Shown: positions 1 through 8,180 of the stretch, one piece after another
How positions within the stretch are numbered: position 1 is the first letter of the stretch
Layout: every line of letters starts with the position of its first letter
Source of the DNA: Nocardia inohanensis NBRC 100128
GTDB taxonomy: Bacteria > Actinomycetota > Actinomycetes > Mycobacteriales > Mycobacteriaceae
NCBI RefSeq assembly: GCF_001612945.1
Contig: NZ_BDBK01000001.1
Span: forward strand, 1,116,001-1,180,000
DNA: 64,000 bases
Direction of reading: 5' to 3'
The notes under the pieces: model-generated
Seen by the model: only the letters and a program-made list of their open reading frames with translations
Database searches by the model: none
What the model was told of the DNA's origin: nothing
Position numbers and translations under genes: made by a program

Positions 1-629
1 GCATCTACGCCGGTGAGCAGGTCGTGGTCCGGAGCGGCCGGATTCCATTGGCGTTCACCACTATTGCGTGGGGTGTGGCGGACCAGGCGCACGACGGTGT
101 GACCGCCGGTGCTGAGGAATGCGGTCAGGGCGGAGCCGACCAGGCCGGTGGCGCCGGTGACCGCGATGACCGACGGGGCTAGGCCGTGCTGGGCGGCGCG
201 CCGGTGTGCGGCCAGGTCATCGGTGAGCTGGCGGTAGCGGTAGTCGAAGGTGGCGGCGAGCATCGCCGCGGGAATCGGGGTTTCGACCCGATCGATGACG
301 CGGGTGTGTTCGGCGTCGACGGCTTGGAACTCGTGGGTGTGCCGCCAGCGCACCGCCAGCGCCGCCGGGATGGAGGCGAGGCCGTCGCGGGCGATTTCGT
401 CGACGAAACGATGCGGTGGTTCGTAGCGGGCGGGGTCGTGGCGGGCGACCCAGCGCAATCCGCCGGGCAAGCCGAGCACGGCGCGTCCGCCGGCCAGCGA
501 ATCGGTCTCCTCGATCAGCGATATCGGCTGCCACGGCGGGGTGAGCCGGGTGAACGCGCCGGGGCGCGCATACCAGTCGAAGACCTCGGCGAGAGGTGCG
601 GGAACAACGGCCGACCGTTCGATGCCCAT
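1..629 (-). CDS. TIGR01777 family NAD-epimerase-like protein with N-terminal SRPBCC domain (partial)
   Basis: The reading frame starts at ATG 629 (MGIERSAVVPAPL) and runs off the left edge, so the C-terminus is missing. The first ~145 residues look like an SRPBCC/polyketide-cyclase-like ligand-binding domain (FDWYARPGAF, TPPWQPI). It is followed by the start of a Rossmann fold with the glycine motif ITGATGLVGSALTAFL, then VRLVRHTP and a QWNP segment. This SRPBCC plus extended-SDR order is typical of actinobacterial TIGR01777 (YfcH-like) proteins, whose substrate is unknown. No operator is visible upstream, and the gene is separated from the secreted hydrolase on the same strand by about 50 bases. 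Confidence 0.85.
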   Translation of the reverse strand, partial: MGIERSAVVPAPLAEVFDWYARPGAFTRLTPPWQPISLIEETDSLAGGRAVLGLPGGLRWVARHDPARYEPPHRFVDEIARDGLASIPAALAVRWRHTHEFQAVDAEHTRVIDRVETPIPAAMLAATFDYRYRQLTDDLAAHRRAAQHGLAPSVIAVTGATGLVGSALTAFLSTGGHTVVRLVRHTPRNSGERQWNPAAPDHDLLTGVD

Positions 630-681
630 AACGGATTCTATTCCGGCCGTACGGTCTGGGACGGTAAGCCCCGGGTGGGAT

Positions 682-1635
682 TCAGGAGCCGGTGAGGATG
701 CGAGCGGCCGGGGCGGCCACGAGATTGCCGCCGGTCGCGTCGGGGTAGTCGTCCGCGGTGATCGCACCCGTGACGAAATCGCGGGCCCACGCGAGCGCCA
801 GTGCGCTCAGCGTCGTCGAATTCGTCTGTGCCGGAACGCCACACAGCAGTTCGCCCACCGTATCGGAGCTGGTGCCCTCGGCGTCGGTGTGCACACCCGT
901 GAGTAGCTCGACGCCGACGAAAGCGCGATGCAGGCGGTTGCGCACGGTCAGGGTGCCGAGTCCGAAACTGTTGCACATCGAGGCGGGGGCCGACACTGTC
1001 AGCACCGGTAGCGAGGTGGTGTCCAGGCCCGACAGTGCGCGATCCATATTGTCGCCGAGGAAGGAGCGGACCGGATCGAGCAGGATCACGCCCTTGAGCG
1101 CGGGCCAGGTGTCGGGATGCAGGGTGCGGAGTTGCTCTGCGACATAGAGGACGGCTTCCGCGCCCGCGGAGTGCCCGATGAAGACGAGATCGTGCGGCAG
1201 CCGGGGAATCGGCCGTTGTGCCAGTCGCGCCGCGTCGGCGAGGCCGGCCGCCAGCGGACCGCCGGAGGGCGTGTCGAACAACGTGGCTACCTCGCGCAGG
1301 AACGCGGTGTTGTCGCCGAGGTTCTGGAGGGTGCAGCCGGAGAGGTTCAGAAACGGCAGGCTCGGGGTGAAGACGAGGTATCCGGCGTCGGCGAAGGCCG
1401 TGGCCAGGGCCGCGACATTGGCGTTGGTGCGCGCGAATCCGTGCTGAATCCATACCAGCCCGATCGGATCGCCCTCCGGCACATACCAATTGGCATCCTG
1501 CGTGAGCGTGGTCCCGGCGCAGGGGATACTGACGGACCCGCTGAGTTCGGTGGTGGCCGCGGCGGTCGCGCTGGTGAGCAGGGTGGCGGAGAGCAGGGCC
1601 GCCGCGAGGGCGCGGACCGGGCTTCGGTAGAACAT
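682..1635 (-). CDS. secreted alpha/beta hydrolase (paralogue A)
   Basis: A 317-residue protein with an N-terminal Sec signal peptide (residues 1 to about 26, ending ATAAA) and an alpha/beta-hydrolase core. The nucleophile elbow is GHSAG near residue 175, with an oxyanion-region motif IQHGFA. Four cysteines in the mature part suggest disulfides. It is homologous along its length to the protein at 42171-43139 (shared WY-P-GEN/GD, QHGFA, GCT-LGN pattern, CG near the end). The ATG at 1635 follows a GGGAG ribosome site. The regulon operator GTTTC-N7-GGAAC-N3-GTTTC lies just upstream at 1661-1685, so it is probably co-induced with the tetrapyrrole operon. An extracellular esterase or lipase role is inferred. 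The substrate is unknown. Confidence 0.87.
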   Translation of the reverse strand: MFYRSPVRALAAALLSATLLTSATAAATTELSGSVSIPCAGTTLTQDANWYVPEGDPIGLVWIQHGFARTNANVAALATAFADAGYLVFTPSLPFLNLSGCTLQNLGDNTAFLREVATLFDTPSGGPLAAGLADAARLAQRPIPRLPHDLVFIGHSAGAEAVLYVAEQLRTLHPDTWPALKGVILLDPVRSFLGDNMDRALSGLDTTSLPVLTVSAPASMCNSFGLGTLTVRNRLHRAFVGVELLTGVHTDAEGTSSDTVGELLCGVPAQTNSTTLSALALAWARDFVTGAITADDYPDATGGNLVAAPAARILTGS

Positions 1636-1660
1636 GGGGACTCCCGCTACGAATACGTCT

Positions 1661-1685
1661 GTTTCCCTTGATGGAACGACGTTTC
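1661..1685. promoter_or_regulatory. regulon operator, GTTTC-N7-GGAAC-N3-GTTTC
   Basis: Three half-sites with the same spacing as the perfect copies at 14397 and 43153, with one mismatch in the middle half. It lies 26 bases upstream of the secreted hydrolase start at 1635. Confidence 0.7.
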
Positions 1686-1799
1686 TTTTGTTGGGAGATC
1701 ATTAGGGGGCATCGGCGAGGACCTGTCAAGCCGAACGCCCGATCAGGTCCCGCGCCGGTGCCGGCGTCGGCGAAACTCCGGACGCCGGTGCATGTTCGG

Positions 1800-2693
1800 C
1801 TATTGGTAGGTGGGGTCGGTCCAAGGCCCGATCGACCGCGAGCGTACCGGCTCGATGAATCGCGGCGACATGCTCTGCGGGAAGTCCGGACCCCAATTGG
1901 TGGCGTCACCGGTCATCACGATCTTGGCATTGTCGGTGTACCAGTCGACGAGGTCGGCATCGGAGCGGACGATCCAGCTGCAACCGCGCTCGGCGTCGGC
2001 GGTGAAGTCGCCGTGCCGGATGCCCTTGGGGCGCCAGAAATACGTTCCGGGCCACATCTTTCCGTAGTTGTAGTCGAAGCCGCCGTCCAGGCAGTACGCC
2101 TCCTCGCTACAGGGGTGATGGGCGAGCGGTTCCTCCCGCCAGCCGGGCTTGGCCTTGATCAGCCGGGTGTAGAAACCGGTCTTCTCATCGCGGTGCAGCA
2201 GTTTGATGTAGAGCCCCGGCACGGGTGTGCCGCCCAGATCGAAGCGCATCGGGCTGCCGTCCTTGACATCGATCCACGGCATCGCCGCCGAATCCAGGAT
2301 CACCAGTTTCTGGTCGGGACGGACGAATTCGCGATCCGCGTCGGCGAGATCGAAGCCCCAGTCGCCGCGTTCCCGGAAGAGCAGGATCTCCGTGCCCGCG
2401 GCCACGCTGATCGCCGGCGTCCAGACCCCGGCGGGCGCCATCCAGAAGCCCTCGGGCCCGAGTTCGGTGTCGCCGACGGTCACCCGGCCCTCCAGCACGA
2501 ACCACTCCGTCTCGGCGCGATGCACACCGGCGGGCCGGGTCCAGTCGCTGGTGAAACGCACCTTGAGCGATGCGGAGCCGTCTTCTTCGTCGTAGCTGAG
2601 ATTGCGCTGTTCGGCTGTGCCGGTGGCGTTCTGGAACTCGGCGAGATGCCAGATCAGGTCTTTTTCGTCGATGAGTTCTACGTGTGGACGCAT
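1800..2693 (-). CDS. bicupin (DUF4437-like) protein
   Basis: A 297-residue cytosolic protein with two cupin barrels. The first (about 35-110) carries GVHRAETEWFVLEGRV and the second (about 190-250) carries HHPCSEEAYCLDG and RPKGIRHG, with H/E/H residues suited to a metal site. It resembles DUF4437 cupins found in aromatic and steroid catabolic clusters. The reaction is not known; possibilities are a dioxygenase, an isomerase or a non-catalytic sensor. The ATG at 2693 has a GGAG site. It is divergent from a TetR gene, with a palindrome between them, so TetR control is likely. Confidence 0.8.
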   Translation of the reverse strand: MRPHVELIDEKDLIWHLAEFQNATGTAEQRNLSYDEEDGSASLKVRFTSDWTRPAGVHRAETEWFVLEGRVTVGDTELGPEGFWMAPAGVWTPAISVAAGTEILLFRERGDWGFDLADADREFVRPDQKLVILDSAAMPWIDVKDGSPMRFDLGGTPVPGLYIKLLHRDEKTGFYTRLIKAKPGWREEPLAHHPCSEEAYCLDGGFDYNYGKMWPGTYFWRPKGIRHGDFTADAERGCSWIVRSDADLVDWYTDNAKIVMTGDATNWGPDFPQSMSPRFIEPVRSRSIGPWTDPTYQ

Positions 2694-2753
2694 GAGGTTC
2701 TCCTACGAGGAGCAAGTATTTCCGCTGCAAAATGTACCGCTTACTAATAACCG

Positions 2754-2771
2754 AAACAAGTTGTATTGTTT
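2754..2771. promoter_or_regulatory. palindrome AAACAA-N6-TTGTTT, candidate TetR operator
   Basis: A perfect 6-6-6 inverted repeat in the divergent region between the bicupin start (2693) and the TetR start (2777). A TATTGT hexamer (2764-2769) overlapping the right arm sits seven bases before the GTG at 2777. This would suit a -10 box of a leaderless TetR transcript repressed by its own product. That arrangement is inferred. Confidence 0.5.
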
Positions 2772-2776
2772 ACTTC

Positions 2777-3337
2777 GTGACCCGCCCTGGACGCCCCGCC
2801 GGCCCGTCGACCGAGACCGAAGCAGTGGTCCTGACCGCGGCCCTGGAGGTGCTGCTCACCGAAGGCGCCACCGCGCTGACTCCGCAACGGCTGCACCTCA
2901 TTACGGGCGTCGCGCGCACCACCATCTACCGGCATTGGCCGACACCGCGCGCGTTCCTGTCGGCCCTGATCGACGTCGCGCCGCACCCGCCCGCGCGCCC
3001 CTCCGGCGATCCGGTCGCGGACCTGCACGCCGAGGTGGATCTGCTCTGTGATCGGTTGCGGGACAAGCCGGTCGCGGCCTTCCTGCAAGCCTTGGTCACC
3101 GCATCGGCCGGCGATCCCGGCTGCGTGGAGCTACGGCATCGCTATGTGATGGACCTGCTGGCCCCGTTCCACCGTGCGGTGCGAGCCATCGGAGTGACCG
3201 GCGCGGATCGCGTGGAAGAGGCTGTCATGGCGATCGTTTCACCACTGCTGGTCGATGCCCTGCTGCTGGACCGGCCCGCCGACCGCGAGCGCGCCCAGCG
3301 CGCCGTCGACGACTTCCTTGCCCGCGTCGGTTCCTGA
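2777..3337 (+). CDS. TetR/AcrR family transcriptional regulator
   Basis: About 186 residues from GTG 2777 (VTRPGRPAG). An in-frame ATG at 2732 exists but would put the palindrome inside the coding region. The N-terminal HTH spans about residues 15-60 (LTPQRLHLITGVARTTIYRHW). The helical C-terminal half resembles TetR_C ligand domains. It is divergent from the bicupin and 43 bases upstream of the isomerase-like and CitE-like genes, which probably form one transcript with it. Confidence 0.85.
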   Translation: MTRPGRPAGPSTETEAVVLTAALEVLLTEGATALTPQRLHLITGVARTTIYRHWPTPRAFLSALIDVAPHPPARPSGDPVADLHAEVDLLCDRLRDKPVAAFLQALVTASAGDPGCVELRHRYVMDLLAPFHRAVRAIGVTGADRVEEAVMAIVSPLLVDALLLDRPADRERAQRAVDDFLARVGS

Positions 3338-3380
3338 CCTGTATCGCATCGAATTACCCTGTGCCACCGAGGATCAACGA

Positions 3381-4124
3381 ATGACCAATGCCGTCGGACC
3401 CCGCGCCGTCTTCGGCGTGATCGTGCCCAGTACCAATACCGTTGTCGAACACGACTATTGGCGGACCGGCCTGCCCGGCATCGCCTTCCGGGCCGGCTCG
3501 ATGTACATCCCGAACCCGGTGATGGGCGACGATGCGGACTTCCAGGCTCTGCTCGGTCAGATCCGCGCCTCCATCGACACCGCGGTACGCGACGTGCTCA
3601 CCGCCGAACCGGATCGCATGGTCATGGGCATGTCCGCCGAAACCTTCTGGGGCGGAGTCGAAGGCAACGCCGCGTTCGAACGACGCCTGCGGGAGCGCAC
3701 GGGGCTGCCGGTGACCACGGGTGCCAGTTCCTGCCGCGCGGCCTTGCGTGAACTGGGTTGCCGCCGGATCGCGGTCTTCTCGCCCTATCAGCCGATCGCG
3801 GACAAGGAGGTCGGCCGCTTCTTCACCGAGGCCGGATTCGATGTCGCGGCCATCACCGGTCTGCGTTGCCCGACCGCGATGGACATCGCCAAGGTCGATG
3901 ACGCCCGCCTGCGTGAGGTGGTGGCCGAGATCGACGGCCCCGGTGTGGAGGCCATCGTGCAGGTCGGCACGAACCTCTCGTTCGTGGCGCCGGCCGACCG
4001 GCTGGAAGGTGAACTCGGCAAACCGGTGATCGCGATCAACGCGGCGACCCTGTGGAATGCGTTGCGCGAGCACGGTTTCGATGATCGCGTGGATCATGCG
4101 GGCTCGCTGCTGCGGGAGCATTGA
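3381..4124 (+). CDS. maleate isomerase / Asp-Glu racemase superfamily protein, paralogue 1
   Basis: 247 residues from ATG 3381. An upstream extension of the frame has no homology to the paralogue and is excluded. The N-terminus has FGVIVPSTNTVVE, as in maleate cis-trans isomerases and arylmalonate decarboxylases. The protein aligns without gaps to the product at 6023-6766. The usual first catalytic Cys position reads MGMSAE (Ser85). The usual second Cys region reads QVGTNLS, with Val195 where the paralogue has Cys. Cys163 in GLRCPTA is conserved in both. The enzyme may therefore be non-isomerising or use altered chemistry. Its stop overlaps the next ATG (TGATG), indicating translational coupling to the CitE-like lyase. 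Confidence 0.82.
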   Translation: MTNAVGPRAVFGVIVPSTNTVVEHDYWRTGLPGIAFRAGSMYIPNPVMGDDADFQALLGQIRASIDTAVRDVLTAEPDRMVMGMSAETFWGGVEGNAAFERRLRERTGLPVTTGASSCRAALRELGCRRIAVFSPYQPIADKEVGRFFTEAGFDVAAITGLRCPTAMDIAKVDDARLREVVAEIDGPGVEAIVQVGTNLSFVAPADRLEGELGKPVIAINAATLWNALREHGFDDRVDHAGSLLREH

Positions 4125-4981
4125 TGGGGGAACGGATCGCCCGCTCGGCCCTGTACGTACCGGGCAACAAACCGGAACTGTTCGACAAGGCCGTCGAAGG
4201 CCCGGCCGATGTGATCCTGCTCGACCTCGAGGATTCGGTCCCACCGCCCGAGAAGGAAACCGCCCGCGCCACGGTCGCGACGTGGCTGCGCGAAGCCGCA
4301 CCCGCCGGCCGCCGCCTATGGGTCCGAGTGAACGCCGGCGAGCTGGGATACGAGGACCTGCGTGCGGTCGCCCTACCGGCCACGGCCGCCATCTGCCTCG
4401 CCAAAACCGAATCGGCACAACAGATCACCGCGGCGAGCGCATTACTCGACAAAGCCGGCCCACCGGCCGCCGAGATCCGGCTCTGCCCGCTCTTGGAAAG
4501 CGCGTCAGCGGTATTCGCCGCCCGCGAGATAGCCGCCGCACCGCGAGTCCTCCGCCTCCAGGTGGGCGAGGCGGACCTGCGCGCCGAACTAGCCATCACC
4601 CCCGCGGCCGACGAACGAGAACTCCTGTTCCTCCGAAGCCAAATCGTGCTCGCGTCCGCCGCCGCGGGCATCGTACCCCCACTGGGCCCCGCCCGCACCG
4701 ACTACCGTGACCTGGACGCCCTGCGAGCATCGACACTGGCGCTGTCCCGCCTGGGCTTCCGAGGCCGCTCCTGCATCCACCCCGCCCAGGTCCCGATCGT
4801 CAACAAGGTATTCACCCCCACCGCAGCAGACCTGGAACGGGCACAGAATGTCGTAAACCTTTTCGAAGCGGCAAACGGGGGAGTAGTCCTCGACCCGGAA
4901 GGCCGCATGGTGGATCTAGCGGTCATCCGCCACGCCCAACGCCTCCTCGGCGACGGAAAAGCCCACACCGACCCGCCGTGA
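4124..4981 (+). CDS. HpcH/HpaI aldolase, CitE-like (citrate lyase beta / malyl-CoA lyase family)
   Basis: About 285 residues. The ATG at 4124 overlaps the upstream stop. The N-terminus RSALYVPGNKPELFDKA and the motif ADVILLDLEDSVPPPEK are typical of CitE-like TIM barrels. Other family marks are LCPLLESA, LQVGEADL and GRSCIHPAQV near the C-terminus. Members cleave (S)-citramalyl-CoA, malyl-CoA or related beta-hydroxyacyl-CoA. Pairing with a maleate-isomerase-like enzyme and a TetR regulator suggests degradation of a small, branched dicarboxylate. The exact substrate cannot be read from the sequence. Confidence 0.88.
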   Translation: MGERIARSALYVPGNKPELFDKAVEGPADVILLDLEDSVPPPEKETARATVATWLREAAPAGRRLWVRVNAGELGYEDLRAVALPATAAICLAKTESAQQITAASALLDKAGPPAAEIRLCPLLESASAVFAAREIAAAPRVLRLQVGEADLRAELAITPAADERELLFLRSQIVLASAAAGIVPPLGPARTDYRDLDALRASTLALSRLGFRGRSCIHPAQVPIVNKVFTPTAADLERAQNVVNLFEAANGGVVLDPEGRMVDLAVIRHAQRLLGDGKAHTDPP

Positions 4982-5048
4982 TCCGCGAATCAAATTCCGA
5001 TGATCGGCTGGGTGGCCGACGGCGCGCGTGGCCGGTAGGAAGGTTGGT

Positions 5049-6026
5049 GTGGATGGGGAGATGACGAGCGGGTGGTATCGGCGGTTCGCGGAGTTCGAGG
5101 CTCGAGGCAATTCAGAGTGTTATGAATTGTGGGCGTTGGGGATTGCCGCGGATCCGGGGCTGTTGTCGCTGATCGATGGCTTGCCACCGGAGAAACGGCA
5201 ACCGAACCTGGTGTTCACGGCCGCACGCTTCCTCGGGGTGGGTGAGGTGTCGTTCCCCGACTTCCGGATATGGGTGACACGGCACTGGGATGCGCTGTCG
5301 CACGTGATCATGGCGCGCCGGACGCAAACCAACGAGGTAGGCCGTGCCGCGGTACTGCTGCCGGTGCTCGCGCAGCTTCCCGGCCCGCTGGCCTTGATCG
5401 AGGTCGGTGCGTCGGCTGGATTGTGCCTGTATCCGGATCGATTCGGCTACCACTACGACGAGCGCACCCCACTCGATCCCGCCGGTGGTGTCTCCGACGT
5501 CCGGTTGCGGTGCGCCACTTCGGGCAAGCCGCCGATTCCGGATCGTCTACCCGAGGTGGTGTGGCGTGCGGGCGTGGACCTGAACCCCCTCGATGTCACC
5601 GACGCCGACCAGATGCGATGGCTGGAGCACCTGGTCTGGCCCGGACAACCCGAACGACTGCAACGACTTCGCGCAGCGGTGACGATCGCGAAGACCGAGC
5701 CCGCGCGGATCGTGACCGGCGATCTGAACGAGACTGTGGCAGAACTGGTTTCAGCTGCACCCGCTGATGCGACGGTGGTGGTTTTCCACAGTGCCGTGCT
5801 CGCATACCTGAGCGTCCGAGAGCGTGAACGTTTCGAACGAACAGTCCGCGCCCTGCCCTGCCACTGGATATCCAACGAAGGCTGCGGTGTCATCGACTCG
5901 ATCGCGGACCGACTGCCGCTGCCCGCACACGAGACGCCCGGCCGGTTCGTCGTCGCGCTCGACGGGATTCCGCTGGCTTACGCCGGCGCCCACGGGCAGA
6001 GCCTGGACTGGATCCAGCCTGACTAA
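5049..6026 (+). CDS. DUF2332 domain protein
   Basis: About 325 residues, cytosolic, spanning nearly the full DUF2332 family. Features are WYRRFAEFEARG at the N-terminus, a central LIEVGASAGLCLYPDR motif resembling a SAM-binding glycine loop, and VVVFHSAVLAYL near 250. The function of the family is unknown. GTG 5049 is preferred because AGGAAGG (5037-5043) lies five bases upstream; ATG 5061 is the alternative. The last codons overlap by four bases with the convergent isomerase gene on the minus strand. Confidence 0.82.
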   Translation: MDGEMTSGWYRRFAEFEARGNSECYELWALGIAADPGLLSLIDGLPPEKRQPNLVFTAARFLGVGEVSFPDFRIWVTRHWDALSHVIMARRTQTNEVGRAAVLLPVLAQLPGPLALIEVGASAGLCLYPDRFGYHYDERTPLDPAGGVSDVRLRCATSGKPPIPDRLPEVVWRAGVDLNPLDVTDADQMRWLEHLVWPGQPERLQRLRAAVTIAKTEPARIVTGDLNETVAELVSAAPADATVVVFHSAVLAYLSVRERERFERTVRALPCHWISNEGCGVIDSIADRLPLPAHETPGRFVVALDGIPLAYAGAHGQSLDWIQPD

Positions 6027-6766
6027 TAGTCGCGCAACAGTGCGCCGGCGCCCTGGATTCGGTCGTCGATTCCGTTGTCGCGTAAGGCCATCCACCAGGT
6101 GGCCGCGTTGATGGCGATTACGGGTTTGCCGAGCCAGCGTTCGGCTTCGTCGGCGAGGCGAACCATCGAGAGGTTGGTGCCGCATTGGATGAGGGCGTCG
6201 ATGTCGTCGCCGTCGACTTCGCGTAGTCCGGCGCGGAGTTCGTCCTCGGTGACGTGGGCGATGGAAACCGCGGTGGGACAGCGTAATCCCTTGATGGACT
6301 TGACGTCGAAGCCGAGTTCGCCGAAGAACCGGATCACATTCTCGTCGCCGATGGGCTGGTAGGGGGTTATTACGCCGATACGTTTGGCGTTGTAGAGGGT
6401 CAGGGCTCGGCGGCAGGCTTCGGCGCCGGTGGCGACCTGTAGGCCGGTGACGTCGTGGATTTGCTGGACGAATTGGCGGTTGCCTTCGATTCCGCCCCAG
6501 AAGGTTTCGGCGGACATGCCCATGACCATGTAGTCGGGTTCGCAGGTGAGGACGCGTTCGCAGGCGGCGACTATCTCGGCGCGGATCTGGGTCAGCAGGC
6601 GGTCCATGCCGGCGTCGTCGCTCATGTTCTGGTCGCGAATGTGGATGCGGCTGAAGTGGGCTGTCACGCCGGGGACGGTCATGCGGTAGAAGTCGGGTTC
6701 GACGATGGTGTTGGTGGAGGGGGCGATCACGCCGAATTTGCGGCGCCAGCCGAGGGCGTCGGTCAT
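6023..6766 (-). CDS. maleate isomerase / Asp-Glu racemase superfamily protein, paralogue 2
   Basis: 247 residues from ATG 6766 with a strong AAGGAG site. It is gap-free homologous to the product at 3381-4124. It has FGVIAPSTNTIVE, MGMSAETFWGG, GLRCPTA and IQCGTNLS. Cys195 lies one residue from the position of the second catalytic Cys of maleate isomerases, while the first Cys position is Ser85. It is the last gene of the RCCR/PaO-like operon; its start overlaps the stop of the membrane-protein gene (ATGA). In this setting it could isomerise an alkyl-maleate released from a pyrrole-derived maleimide. That is inference. Confidence 0.87.
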   Translation of the reverse strand: MTDALGWRRKFGVIAPSTNTIVEPDFYRMTVPGVTAHFSRIHIRDQNMSDDAGMDRLLTQIRAEIVAACERVLTCEPDYMVMGMSAETFWGGIEGNRQFVQQIHDVTGLQVATGAEACRRALTLYNAKRIGVITPYQPIGDENVIRFFGELGFDVKSIKGLRCPTAVSIAHVTEDELRAGLREVDGDDIDALIQCGTNLSMVRLADEAERWLGKPVIAINAATWWMALRDNGIDDRIQGAGALLRDY

Positions 6767-7413
6767 CGGATCATCTCCTTGTCGGGGTCGGCGGGCGCTG
6801 GCGCGGGCGCGCGCGGGAGTCGCCAGGCGGCGAGCAGGAAGGCGGCTTGGGCGGCGGTGTTGCACAGTTGCTCGACCCATTGCAGCGCGACCGTCTGGTC
6901 GGGTCTCGAAGCGAGCGGGCCGAGAATGAAGAACACCAGCAGCTGGGTGCCGAACAGGGCGGCGGTTGCGGTGTCGCCGCGGGCGCGGGCCAGGGCGATC
7001 AGGTGTACTCCGGCGATGGTGGCGAAGACCGTGGTGCTCACCAGCAGGGGGATCGGGTCGGCGGCCAGGATCGCGCCCAGGCCGCAGAGCATGATCAGTC
7101 CGGGGACGAGCAGCAGCATCCAGCGCGGTGTCTCGCCGGTGCGTTGCCGGCCCAATGCCAGGCACAGCAGCCCGAAGCCGAGCGACAGCAGCGGAAAAAG
7201 CAGGTCGCGCAACCACGGCAGGTCGGGACCACCGGTGGCGGCGATCAGTTTGGCGGTGGCCTTGGCGGATCCGCCCGCGCCGATCAGCGCTGCGGCGGGC
7301 ACGGCGCGCGCAGGGGTGAGGATCCGAGAGAGCAACAACACTCCGGCGGTGGTGAACAGCACCGGGGCGAAGTCCTCGACCGCCAGCGAGACCGGATAGT
7401 CGTAGGTGCTCAT
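6763..7413 (-). CDS. polytopic membrane protein, unknown family
   Basis: 216 residues with about six or seven hydrophobic helices (for example FAPVLFTTAGVLLLSRIL, LLFPLLSLGFGLLCLAL, MLLLVPGLIMLCGLGAI, LLVFFILGPLAS). The ATG at 7413 overlaps the SDR stop and the gene overlaps the isomerase start, so it belongs to the same operon. A role in passage or membrane anchoring of a hydrophobic intermediate is possible. No family was recognised. Confidence 0.78.
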   Translation of the reverse strand: MSTYDYPVSLAVEDFAPVLFTTAGVLLLSRILTPARAVPAAALIGAGGSAKATAKLIAATGGPDLPWLRDLLFPLLSLGFGLLCLALGRQRTGETPRWMLLLVPGLIMLCGLGAILAADPIPLLVSTTVFATIAGVHLIALARARGDTATAALFGTQLLVFFILGPLASRPDQTVALQWVEQLCNTAAQAAFLLAAWRLPRAPAPAPADPDKEMIR

Positions 7414-8180
7414 TCGGTGAATGGGTGTCGTTTGCGGAATGGTGCGGCGGCGAACCGGCCGATCACCTTGGGGGCGGTCAGCCAGCGCACATGCGCGCCA
7501 TTGCGGGTGCGGGTGACGGCGCACTCGGCCAGCCACGGCGCGACCGTGTCGACGCGGTCGGCGAGAATGTCGAACACCCTGCGCGCCTTCGCCAATTCGG
7601 CCGGGTCGTAGTAACCGTGGGTGAGCAGATCGGTGGTCACCATGCCGGGGCTGAGCAGACCGACCGAGACTCCCGCCGGCACCTCTTTTGCGAGAGCCCG
7701 GGTCAGGTAGGTGACGGCCCTCTTGCTGGCCCCGTAGGTGCTCAGTCCGGGGACGGTGCGGCCGTCGCTGCCCAGGCCCTCCATATTCCAGACGTGCCCA
7801 CCCCCGGCTGCCTTCATGGCGGCGATGGCGACCGCCGAACCATTGAGCACCCCGAGCAGATTGGTGTCGAGCACCTGCCGCGCCGTGGCGACCGGCAACT
7901 CCCACAGGGGTTTCCGGTCGTGGGAGATGCCCGCATTGTTGATCCAGACGTCGACGGTCCCGAACCTGCCGGCGGTGTCGTCCCAGAGCTGTTGCAGCTG
8001 TGCGCGATCGGTGACGTCGGCGGTCATCACCAGCACCTCGCCGGTGAGTTCGGCCCGCACCTTCGCCACCCGCTCCGCGTCGGTGCCGCACAGGGCGACC
8101 CGATGTCCGTTCGCGAGCAGTGCCCGCGCCATCCCGAGCCCGATGCCGCGGGTCCCGCCGGTCAGCACGACGGTGCTCAT
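7410..8180 (-). CDS. SDR oxidoreductase resembling chlorophyll b reductase (NYC1/NOL type)
   Basis: 256 residues, classical SDR. The cofactor motif is TGGTRGIG (8-15), the strand motif is WINNAG, and the catalytic YGASK is preceded by Ser/Thr. Beyond generic SDR marks it shares features I recall from plant NYC1/NOL chlorophyll(ide) b reductases: GGHVWNMEGLGSDG before the catalytic Tyr (plants GGHIFNMDGAGSGG), SPGMVTTDLL (plants SPGMVLTELL), a downstream FDILADRVDTVAPWL (plants FNI-ETVA-L), and a C-terminal LTAPKVI (plants LTPPRIL). It would reduce a formyl group on the macrocycle. It overlaps both neighbours by four bases within the RCCR/PaO-like operon. Confidence 0.85.
   Translation of the reverse strand: MSTVVLTGGTRGIGLGMARALLANGHRVALCGTDAERVAKVRAELTGEVLVMTADVTDRAQLQQLWDDTAGRFGTVDVWINNAGISHDRKPLWELPVATARQVLDTNLLGVLNGSAVAIAAMKAAGGGHVWNMEGLGSDGRTVPGLSTYGASKRAVTYLTRALAKEVPAGVSVGLLSPGMVTTDLLTHGYYDPAELAKARRVFDILADRVDTVAPWLAECAVTRTRNGAHVRWLTAPKVIGRFAAAPFRKRHPFTE

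Noticed and set aside
638..1909. A long Arg-rich reading frame covering the secreted hydrolase and its operator.
   Set aside because: It is the shifted frame of the hydrolase; composition is typical of a GC-rich shadow and it has no domain.
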